Source: DASQVO01 sp035640715
Lineage (GTDB): Bacteria > Actinomycetota > Actinomycetes > Streptosporangiales > Streptosporangiaceae
Assembly (NCBI GenBank): GCA_035640715.1
Contig: DASQVO010000168.1
Coordinates: forward strand, 1-31,119
DNA: 31,119 bases
Reading direction: 5' to 3'
Shown: positions 22,153-28,304 of the stretch, in pieces
How the letters are laid out: each line of letters opens with the position of its first letter
Numbering within the stretch: position 1 is the first letter of the stretch
Translations under genes and position numbers: made by a program
The notes under the pieces: generated by a model
What the model saw: the letters and a program-made list of their open reading frames with translations, nothing else
What the model was told of the DNA's origin: nothing
Databases searched by the model: none

Positions 22153-22251
22153 TAAGAACCGCACGTGCCGTGCCGCCACCGGTTTATGGCTGGCCGCGTG
22201 CCGCCGATATGTCGGCCACTCCGTCCGGCGCGTCTACCCGGTTGCGGCGAG

Positions 22252-23127
22252 CTAACTCCCGCCCGGCGAGGGCCGGCCGTCAATTCGCTCCGGCGCTGAC
22301 CGGTCCCCGGCCCCCGGTGGGACGGGCATTATGGCGCGGCGGAGGAGAAGACTCCGTTCGAGCAGCGTCCACGCCATCGTCGTCAGGAGGCAGAGGCCGG
22401 CCGCCAGCGGCATGAACGCCGCGATGACCGGCGTAACGTACGGCGTCAGGCGCGTGAGCCATGTCGGCGCGGCACCGGGCTGGCCAGGGCCGGGCTGGCC
22501 CGCGCCCGCCGTAGGCGCGGCAGGCTTAGCCGCACCGGGCTCAGCCGGGCCGGGCCACCCGGCGGCCGAACTGGCCGGTGCTGGCGGGGGCAGCCGGCGG
22601 GCCGCCCGGGCGGACAGCCAGCCGACGGCTGCCAGCAGCACGAACAGGGCTGCGAAGACCGCGCCCTGACCGCTGATCAGCCCGGCCCCGCTCAGCAAGT
22701 GACTGCCGAGCCGCGCGCCGAACAGATAGTGGGTCAGCAGGCTGTTGGGTGAGCCGCCGATCGTGGGAGAGCGGAACAGCAGGTACATGACGCTGAGGAA
22801 CGGCCATTGCAGCAGCAGCGGCAGGCAGCCGGCGTACATGCTGGTGCCCTCCTTCTCATAGAGCGCCGCGAGTTCGCGCCGCAGGCGTTCGGGCTGCCGG
22901 GCGTAGCGCTGGCGCAGCACCTGAACCTGCGGGCCGATCCGGGCCTGCGCCGCCTGGCCCCGCATGGCGTAGTAGGTGAACGGCAGGACAAGGAGCCGGA
23001 CGGCGATCGTGAACACGACGATCGCGGCGGCGACGGCCAGGCCGCCGGCCAGCGGCGTGAGGCCGGCCGACAGGGCGGTGACGATGTGATAGGCGGCGTC
23101 AACGGGGACGCCAAGGAGACCGGGCAT
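22252..23127 (-). CDS. yidC: YidC/Oxa1 family membrane protein insertase
   Basis: The 291-residue protein inserts and folds membrane proteins. The core is complete: TM1 (about 25-52) with the conserved hydrophilic-groove Arg at residue 44 in TIAVRLLVLPF, the cytoplasmic helical hairpin (RGQAAQARIGPQVQVLRQRY, RRELAALYEKEG), TM2 with CLPLLLQWPFLSVMYLLFR, TM3, a long Ala/Pro/Gly loop (about 195-235), and a last pair of helices (about 238-272) before a short tail. The loop is unusually long. The start is the ATG at 23127, 10 bases after GGAGGG; the open frame extends 48 codons further but without coding character. It has no rnpA or jag neighbours, so it is probably a second YidC paralogue rather than the one of the rpmH-rnpA operon. 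A DUF6412 gene lies upstream on the same strand. Confidence 0.85.
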   Translation of the reverse strand: MPGLLGVPVDAAYHIVTALSAGLTPLAGGLAVAAAIVVFTIAVRLLVLPFTYYAMRGQAAQARIGPQVQVLRQRYARQPERLRRELAALYEKEGTSMYAGCLPLLLQWPFLSVMYLLFRSPTIGGSPNSLLTHYLFGARLGSHLLSGAGLISGQGAVFAALFVLLAAVGWLSARAARRLPPPAPASSAAGWPGPAEPGAAKPAAPTAGAGQPGPGQPGAAPTWLTRLTPYVTPVIAAFMPLAAGLCLLTTMAWTLLERSLLLRRAIMPVPPGAGDRSAPERIDGRPSPGGS

Positions 23128-23374
23128 GACAGGCAACCCTCCAGCGGGCCAGAAGACGGGCAACGGCTGGAGACGGCCGCGTTCACGTGCCTGCTGCGGG
23201 CCGGGCGACCAGAGCGCGCCGGCGGCCAGCCGCATCCGGGCATCAGCACATCCAGGGATCAGCGGATCCACGGATCAGAGAGAGGGGATCGAGGCGCCCG
23301 GGTGCCGGCACGCGCCGCTGGCTGATACCGGCACGCCGCGGCGCGGCATGTGCGGTGTCAGAAGCCAGACGGGA

Positions 23375-23692
23375 TCAGGCGGCCGCCTGGGCCGCCGATG
23401 GTGCTCTCGGCCGCGGGCGCCCCGCGGCGCCCGGATCGCGCTGGCGCAGGAACGCGGCGCACCAGGACTTCTCGCGGAGGCCGGCCACCCGGCGGACCAG
23501 CGGGGCCACGGTGACGGCCCGGGTGATCCGGGCGCTCGCGGCAATCACCACGACAAGGCCGGTCAGCAGGCCGGCCAGCACGCTCGCGCTCAGTACCGTG
23601 AGTCCCGCTGGGCTGGTGAGACCGTGCCCGGCGATGAGCACGATTACCAGAAGTGTCAGCGCGCCGCTCCGTATCACCGGCACTGCCGCCAC
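23375..23692 (-). CDS. Small membrane protein, DUF6412 family
   Basis: The 105-residue protein has two hydrophobic segments (about residues 9-27, ALTLLVIVLIAGHGL; and 31-52, LTVLSASVLAGLLTGLVVVI) and a basic tail with FLRQRDPGAAGRPRPRAP. This tail is the hallmark of DUF6412 proteins, which in actinobacteria are often located next to a YidC-type gene. The function is unknown; the link to the insertase is by context. The start is a GTG at 23692 behind GGCGGAG. The 247-bp gap to the insertase start (23128-23374) has no gene, only short CGGATC-containing repeats near 23255-23290. Confidence 0.75.
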   Translation of the reverse strand: MAAVPVIRSGALTLLVIVLIAGHGLTSPAGLTVLSASVLAGLLTGLVVVIAASARITRAVTVAPLVRRVAGLREKSWCAAFLRQRDPGAAGRPRPRAPSAAQAAA

Positions 23693-23756
23693 CTCCGCCC
23701 GCTACCGTCAACAGAGATCAGGCTACGCCCGCTGCCGTGCGGCTGCCAGCCGGCGA

Positions 23757-23878
23757 TGGCGTGCCACCACGTCCTCGTTCGGCATCGGCGCCAGCCCCGA
23801 GGGTCCCCCGGAACCGCCTGCTGCGGATCTCCGGTCCGCGAAATGCCTGCGTGGCACGCCACCACGTCATCGTCCGGT
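23757..23878 (+). repeat. Pair of 27-bp imperfect direct repeats
   Basis: TGGCGTGCCACCACGTCCTC (first 20 bases, unit 23757-23783) recurs as TGGCACGCCACCACGTCATC (unit 23852-23878); 22 of 27 bases match with a 95-bp period. They lie in the 209-bp gap between the desulfurase-like gene and the DUF6412 gene, where no gene is visible. Confidence 0.5.
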
Positions 23879-23901
23879 GTGGTCCGGCCGAAGGCGGCCT
23901 C

Positions 23902-25155
23902 TCAGGCCAGCTCGGCGACGGCCGCGAGGAGCCGCTCGACGTCGGAACGGTCGTTGTAGTGGACGAGCCCGGCACGGACCGCGCCGCCGGAGTCGCGGAT
24001 GCCCAGCGCGCCGGTGAGCTCCCACGCGTAGTTGTGGCCGTGCCAGACGTTCACCTTGCGGCTCGCCAGATGGGCCGCGACCTCGGCGGGGGCATGCCCC
24101 GCCACGTTGAAGTAGGCGGTCGCCGTGCGGCTGGCGGCCTTCCCGTAGCTCGTGACGTGCTCCATCGCCTCGAGGCCGCCGAGCATCTCGGTGAAGAGCC
24201 GGTCCTCGTAGTCCGACACAGCCGCCATGGATGCGAGCAGCCGCTCCCTGCGGGTGCCGCGCCCCTCCCCGCCGTGCCCGCCCGTGCCGTGCCCGTCCCC
24301 GCCGAGCGCGGCCAGGTGCTCGACGGCGGCCGTCACGCCAGCCAGGTCTGCGAACGCGGGGGTGCCCAGCTCGAAACGCTCGGGAACCGCGTCGGGCGAG
24401 GCGGCGAGCTTGTCCGGCCGCAGCGTCTCCAGCAGGACGGGATCGGCGATGACGGCCCCGATGTGGGGCCCCGACCACTTGTAGGCGCTCGTCGCGTAGA
24501 AGTCGGCACCAAGGCTGCCGACATCCACGGGGCCGTGCGGCGTGGCATGCACGCCGTCTACGTAGGTGAGGGCCCCGGCCTCATGCGCCTTGCCCGTGAT
24601 CACCGCCACCTCGGGGCGCGTGCCGAGGATATTGCTCGCCGCCGTCACCGCGACCAGGCGCGTCCGTTCCGACAGCAGCGTGTCGTACTGCGCGGCAGGC
24701 AACTCCCCCGTAGATATATCGACATCGGCCCATCGCACCGTGGCGCCTGCCCGGCGAGCGGCCTGCACCCACGGCCGCACGTTCGCATCGTGGTCGAGCC
24801 GGGAGACCACCACCTCGTCGCCGGGCTGCCACGTCGCGGACAAGGCACCGGCCAGCCGGTACGTCAGCGTCGTCATGTTCGGGCCGAGGATGACGCCGTC
24901 CGGCCTGCCGCCAACGAGATCCGCGACGGCCTGGCGGCATTCGGCCACGATGGCGCTTGCCCGCTGGCTGGCCGGGAAGGCACCTCCGTCATTGCCGATA
25001 CCGCCGCGTGCGGTCGCGGCGACCGCCTCGATGACCTGCTCCGGGACCTGCGTGCCCGCGGCGCCGTCGAGGTAGGCATACCCGTCCCGCAGCGCTGGGT
25101 AGGCAGCGCGCACCGGGCCCGCGTCGAGTGTCACCTGATCCATGCTCCTCTTCAT
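23902..25155 (-). CDS. Class V aminotransferase, cysteine-desulfurase-like subfamily
   Basis: The 417-residue PLP enzyme matches the cysteine-desulfurase-like branch (VC1184-type, TIGR01976) of class V aminotransferases. Seen in order: AYLDGAAGTQVPEQV; the PLP-ring segment GPNMTTLTYRLA; VVVSRLDHDANVRPW; VDGVHATPHGPVDV with the PLP-nitrogen Asp; and SAYKWSGPHIGAV with the Schiff-base Lys at residue 226. The C-terminal domain has VTSYGKAASRTATAYF and WHGHNYAWEL. The mobile catalytic-Cys loop of true desulfurases is not evident, so the substrate is open. A Gly/His-rich insertion (GGDGHGTGGHGGEGRG, about 285-300) is unusual. The ATG at 25155 follows GGGAG closely; a second ATG at 25143 is possible. 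The next upstream gene ends 19 bp away on the same strand, suggesting an operon. Confidence 0.87.
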   Translation of the reverse strand: MKRSMDQVTLDAGPVRAAYPALRDGYAYLDGAAGTQVPEQVIEAVAATARGGIGNDGGAFPASQRASAIVAECRQAVADLVGGRPDGVILGPNMTTLTYRLAGALSATWQPGDEVVVSRLDHDANVRPWVQAARRAGATVRWADVDISTGELPAAQYDTLLSERTRLVAVTAASNILGTRPEVAVITGKAHEAGALTYVDGVHATPHGPVDVGSLGADFYATSAYKWSGPHIGAVIADPVLLETLRPDKLAASPDAVPERFELGTPAFADLAGVTAAVEHLAALGGDGHGTGGHGGEGRGTRRERLLASMAAVSDYEDRLFTEMLGGLEAMEHVTSYGKAASRTATAYFNVAGHAPAEVAAHLASRKVNVWHGHNYAWELTGALGIRDSGGAVRAGLVHYNDRSDVERLLAAVAELA

Positions 25156-25174
25156 GGCTCCCTATTGTGGCGGG

Positions 25175-25873
25175 TCAGGCGGACCAGCCCGGATCCCGGC
25201 CGGACGCCCGGAGTAGCGCCTCCCACGCATCGCTTGCTATCAGCGCCGGCTGCGGCCGGCGCGCGGCCTCGCCGCCTGACCGCATGTGCGGCATGCCTTC
25301 CCACCATCCCGCGAAAACAATGTCCGGGTCGGCCGGGCGGTAATCCTTGCCGAGAGATCTGGCCAGATCCCATGCGTGCAGGTTCCATTCGGCGCAGGCG
25401 ACGCCGGCCATGGCGCCGACGCTGACCACGATCTCACCGTAGCGGTGGTGCGGAAGGTTCCAGACGGGCGGCAGCCGCCTGCCATAGGACCGCGCAGACT
25501 CCGCGAACGCCGCGATGTGCCCGCGCGGAGATATGTCGGGCAACTCGGCAAGCTCGGCAGCGTTCTGCCGGGCAAGCTTACGGCTGAGCGTTTCCGCGGA
25601 GAAGCCGGCTGCCATCAGCCGCGCCAGGCGGCTGGCCGGGGCATCATCCAGGTACTCGTGATAGTCATCCGCCACGCACCGCAGGTGCCCGGCTAGATCG
25701 GAGGCCCGCCATTCGCCGCATGGCGTCGGGGCCGCCCATTGCGCATCGGCGAACTGCGCGGCCAGCTCACAGATGACGGTGATTCCGCCACGGTATGCAA
25801 TCATGGCCGGGCCTGGAGACCAGCCGCTCATCGGTCGCCATCGGCGGTCGCCATCGGCGTAGGCACGCTTCAC
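25175..25873 (-). CDS. Mycothiol-dependent maleylpyruvate isomerase family protein
   Basis: The 232-residue protein belongs to the DinB-like, mycothiol-dependent maleylpyruvate isomerase family (TIGR03083-type). Family features are the WSPGPAMIAYRGG start, PCGEWRASDLAGHL with a metal-ligand His at about residue 63, VADDYHEYLDD, and the second ligand region ACAEWNLHAWDLARSLG. The expected helical bundle covers most of the protein, followed by a short C-terminal segment. Members act in mycothiol-linked detoxification or as zinc-dependent thiol transferases; the substrate here is unknown. The GTG at 25873 is chosen because GGGAGG lies five bases upstream. An ATG at 25831 (MSGWSPGPAM) also fits the family. 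A tandem duplication GCCGATGGCGACC lies between the two starts. Confidence 0.85.
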   Translation of the reverse strand: MKRAYADGDRRWRPMSGWSPGPAMIAYRGGITVICELAAQFADAQWAAPTPCGEWRASDLAGHLRCVADDYHEYLDDAPASRLARLMAAGFSAETLSRKLARQNAAELAELPDISPRGHIAAFAESARSYGRRLPPVWNLPHHRYGEIVVSVGAMAGVACAEWNLHAWDLARSLGKDYRPADPDIVFAGWWEGMPHMRSGGEAARRPQPALIASDAWEALLRASGRDPGWSA

Positions 25874-26205
25874 GATTCCCTCCCTGGCCGGTAGCCGGCA
25901 GCCGGTACGCGAAGCTTCCGAGGGAGCCAGCGTGCCAGAGTCATCCGTCCCGCACAAGCGAGGCGAGGCCCCGCAACAATCACCGCGCAAGCCGCAGATA
26001 CTGTCACCGATGATGTGACCATGACAAATCAGGCTCGCTCACGGCACTAACGGGAACTTGAGGGGCTGACGGGATCCGCGGCACACCGCCACCTGCGCGT
26101 GATCCTGACCGGTGAGCGCGTACTCTTGGGGCTGGCCTGAAGTCGCCGGCTGCCACGGCACGGAGGGCCACCGAACGGAAGACCGCCACAGGGAAAGGGC
26201 ATGGC

Positions 26206-26595
26206 GTGATGAAGCGGCACCAGGTCAGCACTGAGGCGCTGGACAGGCACACGCAGGATGTCGCTTTGGCCGCCAAGTTCGACGAGCTGCTCGACGCGGC
26301 CCGCCAGGCAGAGGCGGAGCTGCGCCGGGCCGAGGCCCGCGCCGCGTCGCTGGCCGAACGAAGGCGGCTGGCACTGGAACTCGACGCCGCGCTGACCGCG
26401 GCGATGCACGCGGCCTATGCCGCGCAGCGGGCCGAGATCGGCGCGCGTGGATACGACGACCGGATCTACCTCCGCAAGGCCAAGGCGCTACCGCGGGTAC
26501 GGGCGCTGACCGCGGAGGCGAACCGGCTGCTGACGCTGCGTGAGAGCCATCGCCTGAACGGGATTCCGCCGGCGCCGCTCGAACCCGCCGTCTGA
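26206..26595 (+). CDS. Small coiled-coil hypothetical protein
   Basis: The 129-residue protein is strongly charged and mostly helical, with a predicted coiled coil from about 20 to 70 (FDELLDAARQAEAELRRAEA, RAASLAERRRLALELDAAL). A basic segment follows (RIYLRKAKALPRVRALTAEA), and it ends NGIPPAPLEPAV. No signal peptide, membrane segment or known motif is seen. Start: GTG at 26206, or ATG at 26209, behind GGGAAAGGG (26191-26199). It stands alone between divergent and distant neighbours: the 332 bp upstream (25874-26205) hold no gene, and a strong hairpin lies 128 bp downstream. The function is unknown. Confidence 0.65.
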   Translation: MMKRHQVSTEALDRHTQDVALAAKFDELLDAARQAEAELRRAEARAASLAERRRLALELDAALTAAMHAAYAAQRAEIGARGYDDRIYLRKAKALPRVRALTAEANRLLTLRESHRLNGIPPAPLEPAV

Positions 26596-26722
26596 ACGCC
26601 CGGTTCGTGCTGCCCGCGGACCGCAATCTGCTTTACCCGGCCCCGGAAGGCGACGGCGACGTTTAACGAGGAGCCAGCGGGCAGTCGGTGCTTAATGCCA
26701 GGCCCTGTCCGCTGCTCCGCCG

Positions 26723-26757
26723 CCCAGCCGGCCGCGAGATCGTCGCGGCCGGCTGGG
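26723..26757. terminator. 15-bp perfect hairpin, possible terminator
   Basis: CCCAGCCGGCCGCGA (26723-26737) pairs perfectly with TCGCGGCCGGCTGGG (26743-26757) around loop GATCG, one of the strongest stems in the window. It lies 128 bp after the coiled-coil gene. No T-run follows. The surrounding 26596-27130 interval (535 bp) has no convincing gene; a 62-codon ORF at 26688-26876 runs straight through the hairpin. Confidence 0.5.
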
Positions 26758-26864
26758 TGCGGCTGGCGGCCCTGGGTCCGGCGACGGGATGGGAGACCGG
26801 ACCTCCGCTGCAATCGTTGGCCGAATTCGGCATGTCACTTGCGCGCGCCGGCATCCCGGTAGCA

Positions 26865-26890
26865 CAGTTGGTCTAGAGCAGTTGGTCTAG
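26865..26890 (+). repeat. 14-bp tandem duplication
   Basis: CAGTTGGTCTAG occurs at 26865-26876 and 26879-26890, a tandem duplication with 14-bp period in otherwise non-coding DNA. Confidence 0.7.
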
Positions 26891-27130
26891 GCCACTGGGC
26901 CGCTGAGGCAGTGCCCGGCCTCGGCGAGCCCCGGCTGAAGGCCCGATGCCCGGCAGCCGGGACTAACCCTGGGCCGTAGTCAGAAAATGCCATAGCGGAT
27001 AACCCGTGGGAAGCTCCAAAAAGCTCCCCGGAAAACGGTCAGAATGAGCCATGTTGCAGCCTGTACTCGCTGCGGCACACTAACATGTGATCGAGAACAC
27101 GCACGAGAAGCTGGCGAGGGAGGCACTGAT

Positions 27131-27367
27131 ATGTGCCCACACACGCCGATGTGCCCGGATGCGTCAGCACCGGACCGTGAGGCGGCCCGCACGATAGTGA
27201 GTCACCCGGATCAGGGGTGGAGCCTACTCTGCAACGGTATCGTTATATTCGAAGACACTGGCGAGTTGCTTCCGGGTGGGGCAACGATCGCTCCCCACAG
27301 GCCAACTGACCTCGTGTTTAACCCGCCTGCCGAGATCAGGCACGGCGACCACGCGCCCGCCGCCTAG
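27131..27367 (+). CDS. DUF5999 family small protein
   Basis: The 78-residue protein starts MCPHTPMCPDASAPDREAAR and continues HPDQGWSLLCNGIVIFEDTG and LLPGGATIAPHRP, the whole-length pattern of the actinobacterial DUF5999 family. The N-terminal CPHTPMCP with a later Cys (LLCNG) could bind a metal, but this is not shown for the family. The function is unknown. The ATG at 27131 is preceded by a strong ribosome site (GAGGGAGG, 27115-27122). The frame is open to 27044, but those 29 codons lack family sequence. It stands alone, with hairpins on the downstream side. Confidence 0.85.
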   Translation: MCPHTPMCPDASAPDREAARTIVSHPDQGWSLLCNGIVIFEDTGELLPGGATIAPHRPTDLVFNPPAEIRHGDHAPAA

Positions 27368-27426
27368 CGCTCTCCGGGCGCCCTTCCGCAGGGCACCGAA
27401 TGATCCAAAGCGGGCTTTCCGCATCG

Positions 27427-27498
27427 GGCCGGACCTCTTGTCCGGCCGGGGAACGGGACTCTTGTTCCCGAGGGACGAATGGACCCGGGAGGCCCGGG
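27427..27498. repeat. Three adjacent hairpins downstream of the DUF5999 gene
   Basis: Hairpin 1: GGCCGGAC-CTCTT-GTCCGGCC (27427-27447). Hairpin 2: GGGAAC (27449-27454) with GTTCCC (27464-27469), loop GGGACTCTT. Hairpin 3: CCCGGG-AGG-CCCGGG (27484-27498). Hairpins 1 and 2 share a CTCTTGT core across the loop and right arm. They lie between convergent genes and may be tandem terminators or one structured RNA. Confidence 0.55.
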
Positions 27499-27512
27499 CC
27501 ACACTCAATTGT

Positions 27513-27548
27513 TATCCCGCGATGAATTTCGCGGGATATCTTCCTTTA
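27513..27548 (+). terminator. Intrinsic terminator with T-rich tail
   Basis: TATCCCGCGA (27513-27522) pairs perfectly with TCGCGGGATA (27529-27538), loop TGAATT, followed on the plus strand by the T-rich TCTTCCTTT. This is the best conventional intrinsic terminator in the window. It would end plus-strand transcription from the DUF5999 gene and protect the convergent hydrolase-uvrA unit. Confidence 0.65.
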
Positions 27549-27614
27549 CAGCTGGTTACCAGCGCCGCTTCCCAGTGACCCGCAGCGGCCCCTCGGGCAG
27601 CATCCGCGTTACCG

Positions 27615-28304
27615 TCACGGCACCAGTGACAAGACGTCACTGAGCCATGGCGCTACGACGTCGGCCACGGCTGCGGGATTCTTTGAAATCGAATGCAACT
27701 CCCCTTCCAGGACTACCACCCGCGTGGCGTCGCTGGCGTCCGGTACGCCGAACGGATCCCTGTCGCCGTTCACCACGAGCACGTCCGCGCCGCCGCTCAG
27801 CGCCGCGTGCAACTCGGCTGCCCGCGTCTGCTGCGCAGGTGACGGATTGCCCCGGGCAGCGCCGCGGGCCGGCGGCCTGAACGGGAAGGCCAGCGCGATC
27901 ACGCCCGTCGCGCCAACCGATGACGCCGTGCGGCAGGCGACGCGGGCGCCATTGCTGCGCCCGCCCTGGATCAGCGGGATCCCGCCGAGGTCCGCCCGCA
28001 GCGAGAAGATGATCTCCCTCCATGCCGCGTCCTGCCGGGCAGCGGATCCGGGCGCCCGGGCACCCCTGACCCGGTACGGCTGCGTGATCAGCGCCACCGC
28101 CGCGCCAAGCCGCAGGCCGGCGGCACGGACGGCGAGCAGGTCGGGCGCGCTGACGGAGCCCCCAGCCCCGTGGGTGAGCGCGAGCAGGAACGACGGGCCG
28201 GCGGCGCCGGCCGGGCCATCCATATCGACCCGCGCCGGCCCGTAGCCGGTGCTGACCTCCATGTCAGTCACGCTGCCTGCCTGCACGCCGGGAGCGGCTG
28301 TCAC
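27615..28304 (-). CDS. Alpha/beta hydrolase, Tex30/KANL3-like family
   Basis: The 229-residue protein has an alpha/beta-hydrolase layout of the small KANL3/Tex30-like (dienelactone-hydrolase-related) group. It shows ALTHGAGGS (oxyanion region), VALITQPYRVRG, the nucleophile elbow GGRSNGARVA with Ser at residue 117, VVNGDRDPFG with the acid Asp at about 183, and LEGELHSISK with the base His at about 204. All three catalytic residues are therefore present. The substrate is unknown. The GTG at 28304 overlaps the uvrA stop as GTGA, which indicates translational coupling to uvrA; an internal ATG at 28262 is an alternative start. No signal peptide is seen. Confidence 0.85.
   Translation of the reverse strand: MTAAPGVQAGSVTDMEVSTGYGPARVDMDGPAGAAGPSFLLALTHGAGGSVSAPDLLAVRAAGLRLGAAVALITQPYRVRGARAPGSAARQDAAWREIIFSLRADLGGIPLIQGGRSNGARVACRTASSVGATGVIALAFPFRPPARGAARGNPSPAQQTRAAELHAALSGGADVLVVNGDRDPFGVPDASDATRVVVLEGELHSISKNPAAVADVVAPWLSDVLSLVP

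Noticed and set aside
23653..25425. 590-codon plus-strand ORF
   Set aside because: Spans several minus-strand genes and their gaps and is antisense to the PLP enzyme with its active-site Lys; no coherent protein features.
26688..26876. 62-codon plus-strand ORF with GTG start
   Set aside because: It runs through a perfect 15-bp hairpin, has a poorly placed ribosome site and a non-specific composition. It could be a small gene but cannot be supported.
27044..27130. N-terminal extension of the DUF5999 ORF
   Set aside because: The family begins at MCPH (27131), which has a strong ribosome site; the 29 upstream codons contain that site and look non-coding.
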